From positions 1 through 11,195 of the forward strand of contig CAXBPX010000037.1 in the NCBI GenBank assembly GCA_963977625.1: 11,195 nt of DNA. Direction: 5' to 3'. This document shows, piece by piece, positions 1 to 7,082 of the stretch. The first letter of the stretch is position 1, and the number at the start of each line of letters is the position of its first letter. The position numbers and the translations under genes were made by a program. Source of the DNA: ZLKRG08 sp963977625 (GTDB taxonomy: Bacteria > Actinomycetota > Actinomycetes > Nanopelagicales > Nanopelagicaceae). The notes beneath the pieces were generated by a model, which saw only the letters and a program-made list of their open reading frames with translations, did not search any database and was not told the DNA's origin.

Positions 1-101
1 AAAGCTTTCTTTGCAGCTTCATATCCACCGTGACGCTTATATCCTTCGATGGTAAAAGAATCTTGCTCATCCCAATTAGCTGATAAGACTGGCTTTAACA
101 T
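1..101 (-). CDS. nuoF: NADH-quinone oxidoreductase subunit F, N-terminal fragment (cut by window edge)
   Basis: This is the 5' end of the gene; only 33 complete codons lie in the window and the rest continues past the left edge. The reading frame begins MLKPVLSANWDEQ and includes a YKRHGGYEAAKKA stretch, the family's typical opening with a Gly-Gly-Tyr followed by a basic helix. In the family, NuoF carries the FMN site, the NADH site and the N3 [4Fe-4S] cluster, all of which lie downstream and cannot be checked here. The start ATG shares one base with the nuoE stop (TAATG), and AAGGAAGG six bases before it is a good ribosome-binding site, so translation is probably coupled to nuoE. Identity rests on the short N-terminus plus position directly after nuoE, the standard complex I gene order. 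Confidence 0.9.
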   Translation of the reverse strand, partial: MLKPVLSANWDEQDSFTIEGYKRHGGYEAAKKA

Positions 102-724
102 TATTTGCCTTCCTTGCTCAACTTCAAACCTAATAATGTTGCTGCTCCAGCAGAGACACCTTCATTTGCCAAACCATCATCAAGCCCTGCAAGCACACGT
201 GAATTCTCTTTAAATGTTGGCAACTTTTTTGGTCCACGAGTCGGTGCTGGTGGATTTCCATTGCGCGCACCGTCCACTAAATCTTTAGTTTTCTGTGGTG
301 TCATGTTGTCGTAGAACTCCCAGTTAGCCATAACCACCGGTGCATAATCGCAAGCTGCGTTACATTCAATGCGTTCGAGTGAAACTTTTCCATCTGCAGT
401 AACTTCGTGGTTACCAATTCCTAAATGTTCGGTAACGCTATCCCAAATTGCATCGCCACCCATAACTGCACATAAAGTATTGATGCAAACGCCAACGTGA
501 TATTCGCCTGCTGGGTGCGTTAAATACTGGGTATAAAAAGTCGAAACCGCAGTAACTTCTGCGCTTTCAATCTCTAACTTCTGCGCAATAAGTTCGATGC
601 CTTCATTGGTTACATATCCAGCTTTTGATTGCACATAATGAAGTAATGGCATGATTGCCGAACGTTTACGTGGATATCGAGAAATAATCGCATCCATAAC
701 TGCTAAATCTTCAGCGTTAAACAT
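101..724 (-). CDS. nuoE: NADH-quinone oxidoreductase subunit E ([2Fe-2S] subunit)
   Basis: This 207-residue protein is the 24-kDa-type subunit of the NADH-dehydrogenase arm of complex I, facing the cytoplasm. The thioredoxin-like [2Fe-2S] (N1a) ligands are all present: Cys80 and Cys85 in CINTLC (Cx4C) and Cys121 and Cys125 in CNAAC (Cx3C). The N-terminal helical part (about 1-70) includes the typical VSTFYTQY segment. Residues from about 155 on form a polar, proline-containing tail (PTRGPKKLPTFKENSRVLAG) of a kind I associate with actinobacterial NuoE; shorter homologues lack it. The ATG start shares one base with the nuoD stop. GGGAGGGG lies upstream within the nuoD 3' end, at a slightly long spacing, so reinitiation after nuoD is likely. 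No key residue is missing. Confidence 0.97.
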   Translation of the reverse strand: MFNAEDLAVMDAIISRYPRKRSAIMPLLHYVQSKAGYVTNEGIELIAQKLEIESAEVTAVSTFYTQYLTHPAGEYHVGVCINTLCAVMGGDAIWDSVTEHLGIGNHEVTADGKVSLERIECNAACDYAPVVMANWEFYDNMTPQKTKDLVDGARNGNPPAPTRGPKKLPTFKENSRVLAGLDDGLANEGVSAGAATLLGLKLSKEGK

Positions 725-2061
725 TAACGATCAACCCCTCCCATAACTGGATCGATTGATGCCACAGCGCCGATTATGTCTGCGACCATTGAGCCTTCAC
801 ACATTGCAGCAGTTGATTGCAAATTGTTAAATGATGGTTCGCGGAAATGAACGCGATATGGACGGGTGCCACCATCAGAAACCACATATGCACCAAGTTC
901 ACCGCGTGGTGATTCCACTGCAGCATATGCCTGTCCTGCCGGAACTCGGAAACCTTCAGTGACTAACTTAAAGTGATGAATTAATGATTCCATTGAGGTG
1001 CCCATAATTTCGCGAATATGGTTAAGTGAATTACCCATACCATCGGCACCAACTGCTAGTTGTGCTGGCCAAGCAATTTTCTTATCTGCAACCATTACTG
1101 GTGCGCCATCAAGTTTGTCTAACTTGTCGCAAGCTTGTTCGATTATTCGAAGTGATTGTTCTAATTCGTTAACGCGAACTAAGAATCGACCGTAAACATC
1201 TGCAGTATCTGCAGTTACTACATCAAAATCATAATTTTCATAACCGCAATAAGGTTGGGCTTTACGCAAATCCCAAGGAAGTCCGGCAGAACGAAGCACT
1301 GGGCCGGTAACTCCAAGTGTGGTGCAACCTGCTAAATCTAAATATCCAATACCTTCGGTGCGCTTCATCCAAATTGTGTTGCCAACTAACAAATCTGAAT
1401 TATCTTTTAGATGAATGCGTAAATCTTTAACTAAATCACGTACATACTGCACAGTGCCCGCTGGCAAATCTTGCTGTACTCCACCTGGACGTACATAAGC
1501 CATATTCATGCGAAGGCCAGTGATACGTTCGAAAGTCGAAAGTACTTTTTCGCGTTCGCGGAATGCATTAAACATAGGGGCCATCGCGCCAAGTTCGAGC
1601 GCACCGGTGCCAAGTGCGACCATGTGAGATGAGATGCGATTTAGTTCCATCATTAGCACGCGAATTACAGATGCGCGCTCTGGAACTTGATCCGTAATGT
1701 TCAGCAGTTTTTCTACACCTAAGCAATACGCAGTTTCATTAAAGAGCGGTGACAAATAATCCATACGAGTTACGAATGTGGTGGCTTGAGTCCAAGTGCG
1801 ATATTCGGTGTTCTTTTCGATACCAGTATGTAAATATCCAATGCCACAACGAACTTCGGAAACGGTTTCGCCTTCGAGTTCAAGAACTAAGCGAAGCACA
1901 CCATGAGTTGATGGATGTTGCGGCCCCATATTAACGACAATTTTTTCGTCATTCTGTGAACCAATTTCAGAGACTAAATCGTTCCAATCTCCACCGGTTA
2001 CTGAATAGACGGTACCTTCAGTGGTTTCACGCGATGATGCGTATGGATCAAAAGTTGTCAC
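724..2061 (-). CDS. nuoD: NADH-quinone oxidoreductase subunit D (49-kDa, quinone-site subunit)
   Basis: NuoD is a 445-residue peripheral-arm subunit which, with NuoB, forms the quinone reduction chamber. The family signature MGPQHPSTHGVLR lies at about residues 45-57. Two residues known from structures to contact the quinone head group are present: the second His of that signature (His53) and the Tyr of RMDYLSP (Tyr102). The C-terminus DIIGAVASIDPVMGGVDR is the conserved end of the family. The start codon is GTG (minus strand, 2061-2059) and overlaps the nuoC stop as GTGA, a four-base coupling overlap. The first 35 or so residues are a less conserved leader, usual in actinobacteria. The natural substrate is probably menaquinone, because menaquinone genes flank the operon. 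Confidence 0.98.
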   Translation of the reverse strand: MTTFDPYASSRETTEGTVYSVTGGDWNDLVSEIGSQNDEKIVVNMGPQHPSTHGVLRLVLELEGETVSEVRCGIGYLHTGIEKNTEYRTWTQATTFVTRMDYLSPLFNETAYCLGVEKLLNITDQVPERASVIRVLMMELNRISSHMVALGTGALELGAMAPMFNAFREREKVLSTFERITGLRMNMAYVRPGGVQQDLPAGTVQYVRDLVKDLRIHLKDNSDLLVGNTIWMKRTEGIGYLDLAGCTTLGVTGPVLRSAGLPWDLRKAQPYCGYENYDFDVVTADTADVYGRFLVRVNELEQSLRIIEQACDKLDKLDGAPVMVADKKIAWPAQLAVGADGMGNSLNHIREIMGTSMESLIHHFKLVTEGFRVPAGQAYAAVESPRGELGAYVVSDGGTRPYRVHFREPSFNNLQSTAAMCEGSMVADIIGAVASIDPVMGGVDR

Positions 2062-2684
2062 TGGTATGACCTCCGGTTATCCGGAGCCGGAGTTGATGCA
2101 CCTTTATATTCAACATTGATTCCGTTAAGTGCATAATCTTTTCGTTGTGGATGACCTTGCCAATCATCTGGCATCAAAATTCTGGTTAGCGCAGGATGAC
2201 CGTCAAAAATTATTCCAAACATGTCAAAAGTTTCGCGCTCGTGCCAATTATTTCCGGCCCAAACTTGCACAAGTGAAGGAATGTGTGGATCTGAATCTGG
2301 GCATGCAACTTCTAACCGAATTCGACGATTATTTGTAATTGATAACAAAGGATAAATTGCATGAAGTTCGCGTCCAGTCTCATTTGGATAATGCACACCA
2401 TTTACACCCATGCACATTTCAAATAACAATTTATCGCGCAGAACAACGGCAACTTCTACTAGCTTTTCCCGCTTTACATAAAGTGTTAATTCGCCACGAT
2501 CTACTACTACTTTTTCGATGGCATCAGCAAACTCTGGATAAGCACGTTCTAGATCATCAGCTACTTCATCGAAGTAACTTCCGTAAGGGCGTTCGGTTGA
2601 TCCAGGACTTAATTGGATGCGCTCTAAACCGCTATATCCAGAGGTATCGCCAGTGCCGGAAACGCCAAACATTCCTTTACTCAA
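2058..2684 (-). CDS. nuoC: NADH-quinone oxidoreductase subunit C (30-kDa subunit)
   Basis: This is a stand-alone NuoC of 208 residues, not fused to NuoD as in enterobacteria. The family signature runs from Glu149 to Tyr184: ERETFDMFGIIFDGHP, then LTRILMPDDWQGHPQRKDY. The subunit is a structural part of the connecting arm next to NuoD and NuoB and has no cofactor. The chosen start is TTG at 2684, which overlaps the nuoB stop as TTGA and has GAAGGGG eight bases upstream. The alternative ATG at 2672 (residue 5) has AAAGGA directly against it, too close for a normal ribosome-binding site. The first 35 residues are Gly/Ser-rich and weakly conserved, so the exact start matters little for function. 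Confidence 0.96.
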   Translation of the reverse strand: MSKGMFGVSGTGDTSGYSGLERIQLSPGSTERPYGSYFDEVADDLERAYPEFADAIEKVVVDRGELTLYVKREKLVEVAVVLRDKLLFEMCMGVNGVHYPNETGRELHAIYPLLSITNNRRIRLEVACPDSDPHIPSLVQVWAGNNWHERETFDMFGIIFDGHPALTRILMPDDWQGHPQRKDYALNGINVEYKGASTPAPDNRRSYQ

Positions 2685-3238
2685 GCTAGTAACCCCTTCT
2701 GGGCATGAGTTGGAATCGCAGCCATCGCCGCCGCTTCAACTTCTCTGATTACTTGTTCGCGATTTACGCCCAGCTTAGATTCGCCAATTTTTTCGTGTAA
2801 TTTCAAAATTGCATCAAGCAACATTTCAGGGCGTGGTGGACAGCCGGGCAAATAAATATCGACTGGCACAACGTGATCTACGCCTTGCACGATTGCATAG
2901 TTATTAAACATGCCGCCTGATGAAGCACATGCTCCCATTGCAATAACCCATTTTGGATTTGGCATTTGATCGTAAATTTGACGAAGCACTGGCGCCATTT
3001 TGTTTGAAAGTCGACCAGCAACAATCATTAAATCTGCTTGGCGCGGAGTTGCTGAGAAACGTTCCATGCCGAAACGTGAAATGTCATATTTTGCAGCAGA
3101 GCCAACTGCCATCATTTCAATTGCACAACATGCCAAGCCGAAAGTCGCAGGCCAAACTGAAGACTTGCGCATGTAGTCCGCAAGATTTTCAACGGTTGTT
3201 AATAAAAAACCTGAGGGTAATTTCTCTTCTAGACCCAT
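2681..3238 (-). CDS. nuoB: NADH-quinone oxidoreductase subunit B (N2 cluster subunit)
   Basis: NuoB, 185 residues, holds the terminal [4Fe-4S] cluster N2 that passes electrons to the quinone. All four ligands are visible: the tandem pair Cys37-Cys38 in GLACCAIEMM, Cys104 in MGACASSGGMF and Cys133 in YLPGCPPRPE. The GRFGMER-type loop (here SRFGMERF, about 54-61) and the TPRQADLMIVAG segment are also in place. The ATG start lies three bases after the nuoA stop. The C-terminal 20 residues are short and variable, as usual. Everything is consistent with a functional protein co-transcribed with nuoA and nuoC. Confidence 0.98.
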   Translation of the reverse strand: MGLEEKLPSGFLLTTVENLADYMRKSSVWPATFGLACCAIEMMAVGSAAKYDISRFGMERFSATPRQADLMIVAGRLSNKMAPVLRQIYDQMPNPKWVIAMGACASSGGMFNNYAIVQGVDHVVPVDIYLPGCPPRPEMLLDAILKLHEKIGESKLGVNREQVIREVEAAAMAAIPTHAQKGLLA

Positions 3239-3241
3239 TGC

Positions 3242-3601
3242 TTAATCCCACTCAAGTCCACCGCGGCGCCACACATATGCATATGCAACGAACACGGTTC
3301 CGATAAAAAGAATCATTTCTACGAGACCAAATAAACCTAATTGATCAAAAGTAACTGCCCATGGATATAAGAAAACAATTTCGATATCAAAGATGATAAA
3401 GAGCATCGCAGTTAAAAAGTATTTAACTGGAAAGCGCCCACCTTCGGCAGCTTGCGGCGAAGGTTCGATTCCGCACTCATAGGGATCTAACTTTGCGCGG
3501 TTATATCTCTTAGGCCCGGTGATGGCAGCGATACCAACTGAGAACACTGCGAAACCGAGTCCAATGGCACCGATCACCAAAATTGGCACATATGGATTCA
3601 C
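3242..3601 (-). CDS. nuoA: NADH-quinone oxidoreductase subunit A (ND3-type membrane subunit)
   Basis: A small membrane subunit of 119 residues with three predicted transmembrane helices at about 4-28, 61-83 and 88-110. The loop between helices 1 and 2 contains YECGIEPS with Cys43, the counterpart of the redox-sensitive loop cysteine of mitochondrial ND3. Helix 2 carries the conserved acidic pair in FDIEIVFLYPW (Asp72, Glu74). The start is GTG at 3601. Just before it the minus strand reads TAGGATTACAGG. This could serve as a Shine-Dalgarno (AGGA, seven bases away) or as a -10 box (TAGGAT) six bases from the GTG, giving a leaderless internal promoter; I see no good -35. The gene starts 36 bases after menG ends. 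Confidence 0.97.
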   Translation of the reverse strand: MNPYVPILVIGAIGLGFAVFSVGIAAITGPKRYNRAKLDPYECGIEPSPQAAEGGRFPVKYFLTAMLFIIFDIEIVFLYPWAVTFDQLGLFGLVEMILFIGTVFVAYAYVWRRGGLEWD

Positions 3602-3637
3602 CCTGTAATCCTAAGCGTGAGCGCGAAATACGAGAAA

Positions 3638-4342
3638 CTAAAGCGGGGCGTTGGCGGTGTGAACTGAAACAATCCCAAAGGTCAGGTTGCGCCAAGCCGC
3701 CTGATTCCAGCCCGCGGCCTCGATTCGGGCTGCGAGCGCGCTCTGATTAGGCCAGGCTCGGATGGATTCGGCTAAATAGATATATGCATCTGGGTTTGAG
3801 CTGCTCCACTTGGCGATCATCGGCAGCGCCTTCATCAAATAATTCAAATAAAGGCTACGAAATGGCTTCCAGGTCGGTTGGCTAAATTCACAGACCACCA
3901 ATCTGCCGCCAGGTTTGGTTACCCGAAGCATCTCTTTTAACGCTTTATCAAAATCAACCGTATTTCGAAGTCCGAAAGAAATTGTTACGACATCAAATCG
4001 CTTCGCTTCAAATGGAAGATTTAAAGCATCGGCTTTTGTAAATGGAAGATGGGGATGGCGTTTGCGTCCTGCTTCAAGCATGCCCTCTGAAAAATCTGCC
4101 GGAATGACTTTAGCGCCAGCTTGTGCAAGTGGCACAGATGAAGAGCCAGTGCCTGCAGCTAAATCCAAAATTTCCATTCCCGATTTCGGTGCAATAATCG
4201 CAGTGGTTTTCTTGCGCCAAAATTTTGTTTGACCCAAACTCAGCAAATCATTAACTAAGTCATAGCGCTTTGCGACACCATCAAACATCGCGGCGACTTC
4301 ATCAGGATTTTTATCCATATTTGCGCGTGACATGGGGCCCAT
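3638..4342 (-). CDS. menG: Demethylmenaquinone methyltransferase
   Basis: This UbiE/MenG-family SAM-dependent methyltransferase (234 residues) performs the last step of menaquinone synthesis, C-methylation of demethylmenaquinone. The SAM-binding motif I is ILDLAAGTGSSS (about 58-69). The family markers are AAMFDGVAKRYDLVNDLLSLG near the N-terminus, DVVTISFGLRN (about 117-127) and YLAESIRAWPNQ (about 189-200). The ATG at 4342 is preceded by AAGG at short range. The in-frame ATG at 4333 gives MSRANMDKNP, which aligns better with the usual actinobacterial MenG start, so the true start may be nine bases later. The gene lies 36 bases upstream of nuoA on the same strand and is probably first in a menG-nuo transcript. 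The assignment as MenG rather than UbiE follows from the menaquinone genes around it. Confidence 0.94.
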   Translation of the reverse strand: MGPMSRANMDKNPDEVAAMFDGVAKRYDLVNDLLSLGQTKFWRKKTTAIIAPKSGMEILDLAAGTGSSSVPLAQAGAKVIPADFSEGMLEAGRKRHPHLPFTKADALNLPFEAKRFDVVTISFGLRNTVDFDKALKEMLRVTKPGGRLVVCEFSQPTWKPFRSLYLNYLMKALPMIAKWSSSNPDAYIYLAESIRAWPNQSALAARIEAAGWNQAAWRNLTFGIVSVHTANAPL

Positions 4343-4430
4343 TCTGCCTTATTCAGCACTATTTAGCACTCCTTGGAAACCGCATATACACTTTGGTTAA
4401 TCTGTAATACATCGAAAGTTTGGAACTTTA
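4343..4430. promoter_or_regulatory. Divergent intergenic region between menG and menF
   Basis: These 88 bases separate the start codons of menG (minus) and menF (plus), so promoters for both, and hence perhaps for the nuo operon, should lie here or just inside the genes. For menF, a weak candidate is TTGGAA (4373-4378) with TAATCT (4398-4403), but the 19-base spacing is long. For menG, I found no convincing -10/-35 pair. A 10-base tandem near-repeat lies next to the menG start and is listed separately. The role is inferred from gene orientation; the exact promoter positions are not supported. Confidence 0.4.
4351..4370. repeat. 10-bp tandem near-repeat upstream of menG
   Basis: ATTCAGCACT (4351-4360) is followed at once by ATTTAGCACT (4361-4370), two copies differing at one base. 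It lies 9-28 bases upstream of the menG start, on the side where a regulator could affect menG-nuo transcription. It may be a direct-repeat operator or a chance duplication; one copy pair is not enough to decide. Confidence 0.45.
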
Positions 4431-5639
4431 TTGGCCGTACAAGTTAATACTTCCCGATTAGGTGCACATTTACCATTGCTGGATTTGTTACCTGATCCAA
4501 ATCCGCTTGCCTGGGTTAGAAATGGTGAAGGTTTAGTTGGATGGGGTGTTTATGCGACCACTAAAGTTAAAGGGCCAAATCGATTCGAAGATGCGCGCAA
4601 ATGGTGGCATCAACAATTAGATACTTTTAATATTAATAACGAAGTACATGGACCAGGAACTGGCCCAGTGCTCTTTACCTCATTTTCTTTCGATGAAAAT
4701 GAGGAGAGTGAATTGGTAATCCCCCAAGTGATTGTGGGTAAAAGAAACCAATCAACTTGGATAACTTGGATTGGCAATCAAACCCAACCGAAGTTACTTG
4801 AACGCGTCAGTGTTAATTTATTGCCAAAAATTAATTGGCGCGAAAGTGATATTGAAGCTTGGAAAGAAAAAGTGCGCACTGCAGTCACTGAGATTCAAGA
4901 AGATTTGCTAGATAAAGTCGTGCTAGCTCGCGAAATCATCGCAGATGCCGAAACTCAAGTAGATCCAAGAGCAGTCATTCGAAATTTAGCTAAGGAATAC
5001 CCGGGCACCTGGGTTTATTCAAATAATGGACTAGTTGGTGCAACTCCAGAACTTCTCATTAGATTAAGTAATTCAATGGTGGTCTCCCGAGTATTAGCCG
5101 GAACTATTAGTAAAACTGGAGATGATCAAAAAGATTTGGCTCTTGCCGCCTCCCTTGCGCGCTCTTCCAAAGATCTCGAAGAACACGAATACGCAGTCCG
5201 CTCAGTTGCAGATGCTTTGTCGCCATTTTGCTCATCTACCAACGTTCCAGATGCACCATTCGTATTACATTTATCAAACGTTATGCATCTGGCAACTGAT
5301 GTAACTGGTGCAATCAAAGAAGGACATAAAGTTTTTGACATCTTTGCCATTCTTTCCAAACTTCATCCATCAGCAGCTGTGTGCGGAACACCAACTGCAA
5401 TTGCATCTCAACTGATTAAGCGAATAGAAGGCATAAATCGCCGTCGGTATGCCGGGCCAATCGGATGGGTAGATGCCAAAGGTGAAGGCGAACAAGGAAT
5501 TGCACTTAGATGTGGTTTTATTCAAGGTAATCAAGTACACGCATATGCTGGTTGCGGCATTGTCGCTGGATCAGATGCGGCACGTGAAGTTGCCGAAAGT
5601 CAGGCTAAATTCTTACCGATAATTAACGCGCTTAGCTAA
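4431..5639 (+). CDS. menF: Isochorismate synthase (menaquinone pathway)
   Basis: A chorismate-binding enzyme of 402 residues that converts chorismate to isochorismate, the entry step of menaquinone synthesis. The C-terminal catalytic domain (from about 140) shows KVVLARE with the presumed general base Lys162, GATPELL with Glu207, LAGT (222-225), LHPSAAVCGTP (311-321), RYAGPIGW (339-346), GEQGIALR and YAGCGIV. The isochorismate-synthase assignment, rather than anthranilate or salicylate synthase, rests on the Lys162 motif and on menD next door. The start is TTG at 4431; an in-frame stop lies at 4398-4400 and no ATG or GTG comes between, so TTG is the only reasonable upstream start, with GGAAC as a weak ribosome-binding site. 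The last 27 bases overlap the end of the opposing menD. Confidence 0.92.
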   Translation: MAVQVNTSRLGAHLPLLDLLPDPNPLAWVRNGEGLVGWGVYATTKVKGPNRFEDARKWWHQQLDTFNINNEVHGPGTGPVLFTSFSFDENEESELVIPQVIVGKRNQSTWITWIGNQTQPKLLERVSVNLLPKINWRESDIEAWKEKVRTAVTEIQEDLLDKVVLAREIIADAETQVDPRAVIRNLAKEYPGTWVYSNNGLVGATPELLIRLSNSMVVSRVLAGTISKTGDDQKDLALAASLARSSKDLEEHEYAVRSVADALSPFCSSTNVPDAPFVLHLSNVMHLATDVTGAIKEGHKVFDIFAILSKLHPSAAVCGTPTAIASQLIKRIEGINRRRYAGPIGWVDAKGEGEQGIALRCGFIQGNQVHAYAGCGIVAGSDAAREVAESQAKFLPIINALS

Positions 5640-7082
5640 ATCTTTTATTAGCTTGGCATTTGCATCGCGATTTGGCATTTGCAATATGGCAATTTCAAAT
5701 TTACTTGGTGGATTCATAAATTGTTTTAGAGACTTTAAATTATCTATTTCGGTTACTGAGATTTTAAAAGCGTTAGCGATTTCAAATAGATCTCGGCCAT
5801 GTGGAGTACCAAAGATTTTCTCGAAGCCATTTACGCCTGCCTGTGGCAGAGTTGAAAAAATGCCACCCCCATCATTATTTATTACTAACAATTTCAATTT
5901 AATGTCTTCTTGATTTACCAGTGCAGTTAAATCATGTAAAAATGCCAGGTCACCTACCACGGCATAGGTGCATTCGCGTTTGGACGCGATACCAAGCGCA
6001 GTCGATAAATTGCCATCAATTCCAGCTAAACCGCGGTTAGCAAATACTTCTACTCCATCGCGTGGTGCTGCAAAACTTTCAAAATCCCTAATCGGACGTG
6101 ATGATGAAATATAAAGCGTCGAACCAGTCGGTAAATTAGCTGCAATAGTTTGTGCGACTGCTGGTTCGTTCCAACCATCTAATTCAATTAGTTGACTTTC
6201 AATTTTCCAATTTTCAGCTACTCCTACAATTGTTGGAATATCTGAGAAAATTTTGGTGGCACTTCGCTTGGCATCTATTTTTGATGCCCGTGGGTCAATT
6301 ACAAATACTTCCTTGGCTTTTGCAATCAATGCATTGGTATTTCTAGAAAGCGTAGTCCGTCCTACAACAACTGCCCAATCAATTTCTAACTGCGCACTAA
6401 AAAGTGGTGCATGTGCAAGTGCAGCCGGATATGCAAGTGGATTCTCGGCAATTACCGGTACTCCTAGCGCTTCCGCAAATTCAGTGACATCTACGCCATC
6501 GTGTCCCACAATTACGATTCCTTTGCCAGCAGGCACTTCAAAGAGTTCGGTGCTGAGATCCGTTGCAATTAGCTCTTTTTCGGTCAAACCACTTAACCAA
6601 TTACTTGTATCTTCAGAAAGCAATGGTTCATCAAACTCCAAATTGATATGTGTTGGGCCTTGCGCATGCAGCTGGTAGCTATCACCATTAAAAAATCTTC
6701 CGCAATTAAAGATATTTATTTGATTGGTAGTTTGGTTTGCGCCAGTTCCACGCAAACGTGCTGGCCTATCTGCACTCAAAACTATCAGCGGCAGATCCGA
6801 GTGATAAGCCTCTAGAAAAGCGGGATAGTAATTTGCAACCGCAGTGCCACTGGTGCAAACCACAACCGCTGGATGACCAGTAGCTTTTGTGATTCCGAGT
6901 GCAAAGAAAGCAGCGGTGCGTTCATCAATTCGAATATGCAAATCAATCAAACCACGGGATTCTGCTTCATAAAGTGCAATCGATAATGGTGCATTTCTAG
7001 AGCCAGGGCTTAAGACAAAATCAGTAATGCCATGCTCAATAAAGTCACGGACTACTTTGCGCGCTAATTCCGTGCTTGCCAT
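5613..7082 (-). CDS. menD: SEPHCHC synthase (2-succinyl-5-enolpyruvyl-6-hydroxy-3-cyclohexene-1-carboxylate synthase)
   Basis: A thiamine-diphosphate enzyme of 489 residues that decarboxylates 2-oxoglutarate and adds the succinyl-semialdehyde unit to isochorismate. The N-terminal domain has the MenD signature SPGSRNAPL (25-33) and the cofactor-activating Glu54 in IDERTAAFFALG. The C-terminal domain has NRGLAGIDGNLSTALG (349-364) and the ThDP/Mg2+ segment starting at GDLAFLHDL (377-385) and ending with VINNDGGGIFSTLP (400-413). It is shorter than the E. coli and mycobacterial enzymes (about 550 residues); the loss seems to lie in the central domain, while the catalytic motifs are intact. The ATG start lies inside the end of menC (19-base overlap) with no clear ribosome-binding site, which suggests coupling. 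The 3' end overlaps menF tail to tail. Confidence 0.96.
   Translation of the reverse strand: MASTELARKVVRDFIEHGITDFVLSPGSRNAPLSIALYEAESRGLIDLHIRIDERTAAFFALGITKATGHPAVVVCTSGTAVANYYPAFLEAYHSDLPLIVLSADRPARLRGTGANQTTNQINIFNCGRFFNGDSYQLHAQGPTHINLEFDEPLLSEDTSNWLSGLTEKELIATDLSTELFEVPAGKGIVIVGHDGVDVTEFAEALGVPVIAENPLAYPAALAHAPLFSAQLEIDWAVVVGRTTLSRNTNALIAKAKEVFVIDPRASKIDAKRSATKIFSDIPTIVGVAENWKIESQLIELDGWNEPAVAQTIAANLPTGSTLYISSSRPIRDFESFAAPRDGVEVFANRGLAGIDGNLSTALGIASKRECTYAVVGDLAFLHDLTALVNQEDIKLKLLVINNDGGGIFSTLPQAGVNGFEKIFGTPHGRDLFEIANAFKISVTEIDNLKSLKQFMNPPSKFEIAILQMPNRDANAKLIKDLAKRVNYR

Noticed and set aside
2129..2689. Two adjacent plus-strand open frames (69 and 116 codons) antisense to nuoC.
   Set aside because: Low-complexity translations rich in His, Gln and Leu with no domain. 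The opposite strand encodes a well-conserved NuoC, so these are shadow frames.
3510..3695. A 61-codon minus-strand frame bridging menG and nuoA.
   Set aside because: It overlaps both real genes in another frame and has no ribosome-binding site or domain.
4343..4375. A strong-looking AAGGAG on the minus strand with a possible six-codon upstream reading frame before menG.
   Set aside because: The AAGGAG sits only a base or two from the candidate GTG and about 25 bases from the menG ATG, so neither spacing works. No attenuator-like hairpin was found.
6253..6678. A 141-codon plus-strand frame antisense to menD.
   Set aside because: Ser/Ala-rich translation typical of an antisense shadow; menD motifs are read on the other strand.
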